From positions 1 through 10,402 of the forward strand of contig CBFGRU010000102.1 of NCBI GenBank assembly GCA_965651255.1: 10,402 nt of DNA, read 5' to 3'. The notes under the pieces were generated by a model. The model was given only the letters and a program-made list of their open reading frames with translations. It was not told the origin of the DNA and searched no databases. Within the stretch, counting starts at the first letter, position 1, and each line of letters opens with the position of its first letter. A program made the position numbers and the translations under genes. This DNA comes from CBFGRU01 sp965651255. Lineage in GTDB: Bacteria > Planctomycetota > Phycisphaerae > Phycisphaerales > SM1A02. This document shows positions 7,926-10,402 of this stretch, piece after piece.

Positions 7926-7997
7926 GGATCATGGGAGGCGATCCACCGGTCGGTCGCTCTCCCGGACAGGAGGTCCGCCCCCTCATCGGAGAGGGGG
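7926..7997 (+). promoter_or_regulatory. Structured leader of fliW with three hairpins
   Basis: The 124-bp gap between flgL and fliW contains three foldable hairpins: GGATC/GATCC (7926-7930 with 7940-7944), CGGAC-AGGAG-GTCCG (7963-7977) and CCCCCTC-ATCGGA-GAGGGGG (7978-7997). GGTCG (7952-7956) can also pair with CGACC (8001-8005), closing a three-way junction around the last two. CTCTCC (7957-7962) could instead pair with GGAGAG (7988-7993), which excludes the third hairpin. No T-run follows, so it is not a standard terminator. Confidence 0.4.
7964..7976 (+). promoter_or_regulatory. GGA-loop hairpin shared with the flgI leader
   Basis: GGACAGGAGGTCC differs at one base of 13 from the element at 2149-2161, and the change is in the loop, so the stem is kept. 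The exposed GGA is the core recognised by CsrA proteins, although the loop is one base shorter than the usual ANGGAN. It lies 65 bases before the fliW start, so it is not acting as the ribosome binding site here. Confidence 0.4.
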
Positions 7998-8041
7998 ATT
8001 CGACCCGGAGTGGTTCAGACCGGCAAGATTGGAGTGTTGTC

Positions 8042-8488
8042 ATGCAAGTGCAGACGACCCGTTTCGGATCAGTTGAGGTTCCCGATGAGCGGGTGATTCA
8101 TTTCCCGGCAGGATTGCTCGGATTCTCACCCTACAAGAACTATGTGCTTCTACAGCCCGAAGAGGATTCGGCGTTCCTGTGGCTGCAATCGGTTGATGCA
8201 CCGGAACTTGCTTTTGTCGTGACGGACCCCTCGCTGTGGGTGCCCGGCTATGAAGTTCCGATTCGGCGGGAGCAGGTGGAAGAGATGGGTCTCAGTAGTC
8301 TGGATGATGCCCAGGTGCTGGTCATTGTGAACAAGCGCGATGATTCGTTGACCGCCAATCTGCAGGGGCCGTTGCTCATCAACGCGGTCTCTCATACGGC
8401 GCAGCAACTTGTTCTTGCAGACAAGCGCTGGACGACACGCCACGAGATCCTGCAACTGGCAAGGCAGGTTCGTGCTGCCTCGGCCTGA
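8042..8488 (+). CDS. fliW: Flagellar assembly factor FliW (CsrA antagonist)
   Basis: The 148-residue protein has the FliW hallmarks: TRFGSVEVPDERVIHFPAGLLGF (about 6-28), FLWLQSVDAPELAFVVTDP, and NLQGPLLINAVSHTAQQLVL near the C-terminus. FliW is a small cytoplasmic beta-barrel protein that binds either flagellin or CsrA. When flagellin is exported, freed FliW sequesters CsrA at an allosteric site and so allows flagellin translation. The gene is directly followed by csrA and flagellin, the arrangement known from Bacillus and others, which strongly supports this partner-switch role. The ATG at 8042 is chosen over an in-frame ATG at 7931 because homologues begin near MQVQTTRFG and GGAG (8031-8034) lies seven bases upstream. 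The upstream start would add 37 residues of non-conserved sequence. Confidence 0.95.
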   Translation: MQVQTTRFGSVEVPDERVIHFPAGLLGFSPYKNYVLLQPEEDSAFLWLQSVDAPELAFVVTDPSLWVPGYEVPIRREQVEEMGLSSLDDAQVLVIVNKRDDSLTANLQGPLLINAVSHTAQQLVLADKRWTTRHEILQLARQVRAASA

Positions 8489-8508
8489 TGACCGCCAACA
8501 TTCCCGCA

Positions 8509-8522
8509 TGGCATGGATGCCA
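8509..8522 (+). promoter_or_regulatory. Candidate CsrA-binding hairpin in the csrA leader
   Basis: TGGCATGGATGCCA folds as a 4-bp stem (TGGC/GCCA) with the hexaloop ATGGAT. This matches the CsrA/RsmE recognition core CANGGANG, with the loop ANGGAN closed by a C-G pair. It lies 54 bases before the csrA start and 20 bases after the fliW stop, suggesting CsrA autoregulation. The csrA Shine-Dalgarno region (AAGGAG, 8564-8569) supplies a second ANGGA core. Confidence 0.5.
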
Positions 8523-8527
8523 CGCGG

Positions 8528-8549
8528 TTCGGGAACAGCAGTTCCCGAA
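8528..8549 (+). promoter_or_regulatory. Perfect 9-bp inverted repeat between fliW and csrA
   Basis: TTCGGGAAC (8528-8536) and GTTCCCGAA (8541-8549) are perfect reverse complements around the 4-nt loop AGCA. No T-run follows, so an intrinsic terminator is unlikely. It may be an mRNA stem that spaces the two GGA sites, a processing or stability element, or a DNA operator. Confidence 0.55.
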
Positions 8550-8575
8550 ATGCCAGCGCCAGGAAGGAGTCGACC

Positions 8576-8875
8576 ATGCTGGTCCTATCGCGACAACGCG
8601 ACGAAACAATCATGATCGGCGATGACATCGAACTGACCATCGTCGACATTCGCGGGGACAAGGTTCGTATCGGGATCAAGGCCCCGTCGAGCGTCCCCGT
8701 TCACCGCAAGGAAGTGTACGACGCCATCAAACGTGAAAATGAACAAGCGGCCCGACTCAACGACGGCGAACTCAATGGGTTGCCGGCAGCCGCACGTCCC
8801 ACCAACACCAAGCGAATCGATGTGGCCACTCGACTGGGTGAGTCGACCCGACGGGCCACTCGAGAAAGTGCATGA
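8576..8875 (+). CDS. csrA: Carbon storage/translation regulator CsrA with C-terminal extension
   Basis: CsrA is a homodimeric RNA-binding protein that blocks ribosomes at GGA-containing leaders. The N-terminal 60 residues are canonical: MLVLSRQRDETIMIGDDIEL, then RIGIKAPSSVPVHRKEVY. The RNA-contacting residues L4, R6 and R44 are all present. At 99 residues it is longer than the usual 60-75; the last 39 residues are polar and basic and contain an ATR...ATR duplication. The ATG at 8576 follows GGAG (8566-8569) by six bases. An in-frame ATG at 8513 lies inside the leader hairpin and would add 21 residues before the conserved MLVLSR start, so it is rejected. Placement between fliW and flagellin identifies its likely antagonist and target. 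Confidence 0.96.
   Translation: MLVLSRQRDETIMIGDDIELTIVDIRGDKVRIGIKAPSSVPVHRKEVYDAIKRENEQAARLNDGELNGLPAAARPTNTKRIDVATRLGESTRRATRESA
8824..8863. repeat. 10-bp direct repeat in the csrA 3' end
   Basis: GGCCACTCGA occurs at 8824-8833 and again at 8854-8863, 30 bp apart and in the same frame, encoding the two ATR tripeptides of the CsrA extension. It hints that the tail grew by a short duplication. Confidence 0.7.
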
Positions 8876-8896
8876 AGACAGGCACGACGCCCGTCA

Positions 8897-8919
8897 GCAG
8901 GGTCGGGCAACCGACCTGC
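8897..8919 (+). promoter_or_regulatory. Stem-loop with GCAA tetraloop in the flagellin leader
   Basis: GGTCGG (8901-8906) pairs with CCGACC (8911-8916) around a GNRA-type loop GCAA. The stem extends by GCA/TGC (8897-8899 with 8917-8919) if G8900 bulges. No T-run follows. A stable stem here could protect the flagellin mRNA or set the accessibility of the downstream ribosome binding site. Confidence 0.5.
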
Positions 8920-8935
8920 CTCGCTCTAGCCTCAG

Positions 8936-8945
8936 TCAAGGAGGA
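8936..8945 (+). promoter_or_regulatory. Flagellin Shine-Dalgarno overlapping a CsrA consensus site
   Basis: TCAAGGAGGA matches every position of the CsrA/RsmE consensus A/UCANGGANGU/A and contains the strong Shine-Dalgarno AAGGAGG, six bases before the ATG at 8951. CsrA bound here would block initiation, as shown for the second site on B. subtilis hag mRNA. Part of the match is expected from the Shine-Dalgarno alone. Confidence 0.55.
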
Positions 8946-8950
8946 TGCGA

Positions 8951-10402
8951 ATGGCTAGGATCAACACCAACGTTTCATCGTTAATTTCCCAGTCCAACCT
9001 CTCACGATCAAACGCCGACATGGGCGTGCGACTGCAACGCCTGGCCACCGGACTGCGGATCAACCGCGGCGCCGATGACCCGGCAGGACTGATCGTCTCC
9101 GAGCGCTTGCGCAGTGAGATGAAGGGTCTGTCGCAGGCAATCTCCAACTCCGAGCGCGCCAGTTCTGTCATTGCTACGGCAGAAGGAGCGCTCGCTGAAG
9201 TCGCGGAATTGCTGAACTCCATCAAGTCGCTCGTGGTGCAATCGGCCAACTCCGGTGCACTCAGCACGGAGGAGATTCAGGCCAATCAGCTGCAGATCGA
9301 CTCCGCGATTGAATCAATCACGCGCATCTCGAACACCACGAGCTTCGCCGGCTTGCAACTCCTGAACGGATCGATGGGGTACCTGACATCCGGCATCCCG
9401 GCGAGCGCCATCTCAAACGCGGATATTCAGAGCGTCAACTTTGGAACAAACTCATCACTTCCCGTCTCGGTGGAAGTGATTTCCAGCGCTCAGACGGCTG
9501 AATTGTTCCTGTCGGGAAACACCGCGGGTGCGCCGGGCGCGCTGTTGTCTTCAGTGACCCTTGAGATCGCCGGCAATCTCGGCGTAACCACGCTGCAGTT
9601 CGTCTCGGGCACCGCGCTGAGCGCTGTGGTTGCTGCGGTGAACACCTTTACCGGCACGACCGGTGTGCAGGCATCACTGGTGTCCGCCGCCGATCAGACC
9701 AGCGGTCTGGTGTTCAACTCCTCCAGCTACGGTTCAGATCAGTTCGTTTCGGTCCGCAAAGTCGGGCAGGGTGGCGATTTCTTCAACGTCGCCGAGAGCC
9801 AGGGTGGCGCTGTTATTCAGCGTGATACCGGTCGCGATGTTGTGGCGGTGATCAACGGCGTTCTCGGTCAGGGCAAGGGACTTGATGTCAGCATCAATTC
9901 ACCGTCGCTGGCCCTGGAAATGAGTCTGGATGAAGACTTCGCACAAACGCTGGGCAGTGTCAGAAGCTTCTCGATCACTGGTGGAGGATCACTCTTCCAG
10001 CTTGGTGCCAGTGTGAACGCGAACCAGCAGGTCGGCATCGGGATTGATTCTGTGGCCGCGAGTCGCCTCGGCGGAACTTTGGTTGACAGCGTCCGATATT
10101 ATCTTGACTCAATCAAGTCGGGCGGCTCGTTCAGCATGTCATCCGGTGAGTTCGATACCGCATCGAAGATCCTGGACAATGCCATCACCGACGTCTCGGT
10201 CCAGCGCGGTCGTCTTGGCGCATTCGAGCGCAACACGCTCGATACCAACATTCGCTCGTTGTCCGTCACGCTCGAGAACATTACATCGAGTGAGTCAAAG
10301 ATCCGCGATGCGGACTTCGCCTCGGAGACTGCGGCACTGACCCGATCGCAGATTCTGGTGCAGGCAGGGACCTCAGTTCTTGCAACTGCGAACAGCTCTG
10401 CC
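8951..10402 (+). CDS. Flagellin, filament subunit; last residues beyond window
   Basis: The frame is open for 484 codons to the right edge. The N-terminal D0/D1 helices are typical (MARINTNVSSLISQSNL, LQRLATGLRINRGADDPAGL, then ANQLQIDSAIESITRISNTTSFAGLQLLNG), as is the C-terminal part (ITDVSVQRGRLGAFERNTL, then ITSSESKIRDADFASETAALTRSQILVQAGTSVLATANSSA). Flagellins normally end about ten residues after this point, so almost the whole protein is here. The variable centre (about 145-400) contains a hook-IN-like motif near 193-250 (LEIAGNLGVTTLQFVSG, SAVVAAVNTFTG). It is exported by the type III apparatus and polymerises on FlgL. The gene follows csrA after 75 bases. Its strong AAGGAGG ribosome binding site is within a CsrA consensus, pointing to FliW-CsrA translational control. 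Confidence 0.96.
   Translation, partial: MARINTNVSSLISQSNLSRSNADMGVRLQRLATGLRINRGADDPAGLIVSERLRSEMKGLSQAISNSERASSVIATAEGALAEVAELLNSIKSLVVQSANSGALSTEEIQANQLQIDSAIESITRISNTTSFAGLQLLNGSMGYLTSGIPASAISNADIQSVNFGTNSSLPVSVEVISSAQTAELFLSGNTAGAPGALLSSVTLEIAGNLGVTTLQFVSGTALSAVVAAVNTFTGTTGVQASLVSAADQTSGLVFNSSSYGSDQFVSVRKVGQGGDFFNVAESQGGAVIQRDTGRDVVAVINGVLGQGKGLDVSINSPSLALEMSLDEDFAQTLGSVRSFSITGGGSLFQLGASVNANQQVGIGIDSVAASRLGGTLVDSVRYYLDSIKSGGSFSMSSGEFDTASKILDNAITDVSVQRGRLGAFERNTLDTNIRSLSVTLENITSSESKIRDADFASETAALTRSQILVQAGTSVLATANSSA

Noticed and set aside
7978..7997. GC-rich hairpin as an intrinsic terminator after flgL
   Set aside because: No T-run follows the stem; a leader structure is more likely.
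7931..8041. Upstream in-frame start for fliW
   Set aside because: The added residues are not FliW-like and lie in the hairpin-rich leader; ATG 8042 has GGAG at good spacing and the homologous N-terminus.
8513..8575. Upstream in-frame ATG for csrA
   Set aside because: CsrA proteins begin at ML[IV]L[ST]R; ATG 8576 has a good Shine-Dalgarno.
8876..8950. Sigma-28 type flagellin promoter
   Set aside because: No TAAA and GCCGATAA-like boxes were found before flagellin.

Overview
The window carries the late part of a flagellar gene cluster from a diderm bacterium, with one unrelated membrane-enzyme gene pointing the other way. A P-ring gene (flgI) implies a periplasm and outer membrane. The gene order flgN-flgK-flgL-fliW-csrA-flagellin is that of the late flagellar cluster of Bacillus subtilis. 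The moderately high G+C, the very long FlgL and the rod-binding protein without a muramidase domain would fit Planctomycetota (perhaps Phycisphaerae). This placement is inference from gene content, not from a search.

Region by region: (a) 2073 down to 1, minus strand, is a large multi-pass GT-C type glycosyltransferase gene that runs off the left edge; its start is GTG, just behind a -10-like box. (b) 2074-2163 is a short divergent control region with a good sigma-54-type -24/-12 element aimed at flgI. (c) 2164-5901 holds flgI, a flgJ-like rod-binding gene, flgN and flgK, which overlap or lie within a few bases of each other and are surely co-transcribed. (d) flgL (5920-7917) encodes an unusually large 665-residue protein with three hook-IN-like repeats in its middle. 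(e) A 124-bp, hairpin-rich leader precedes fliW (8042-8488). (f) csrA (8576-8875) follows a leader with two hairpins. (g) A flagellin gene starts at 8951 and lacks only its last residues at the right edge. No tRNA, rRNA, IS element, CRISPR or intergenic stretch above 300 bp was seen.

How the genes fit together: FlgI forms the P ring, the FlgJ-like protein helps assemble the rod, FlgN chaperones FlgK and FlgL, FlgK and FlgL form the hook-filament junction, and flagellin forms the filament. FliW and CsrA are the known homeostatic pair: free FliW sequesters CsrA, and free CsrA represses flagellin translation. The sequence supports such a loop here. The flagellin Shine-Dalgarno lies inside a full A/UCANGGANGU/A element, and the csrA leader has a hairpin with loop ATGGAT closed by C-G, the classic CsrA/RsmE site. 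The flgI and fliW leaders also share a near-identical 13-nt hairpin, GGACAGGA[T/G]GTCC, with a GGA in the loop. Together these suggest a wider CsrA-type regulon inside the cluster than flagellin alone, which is the most interesting hypothesis in the window.
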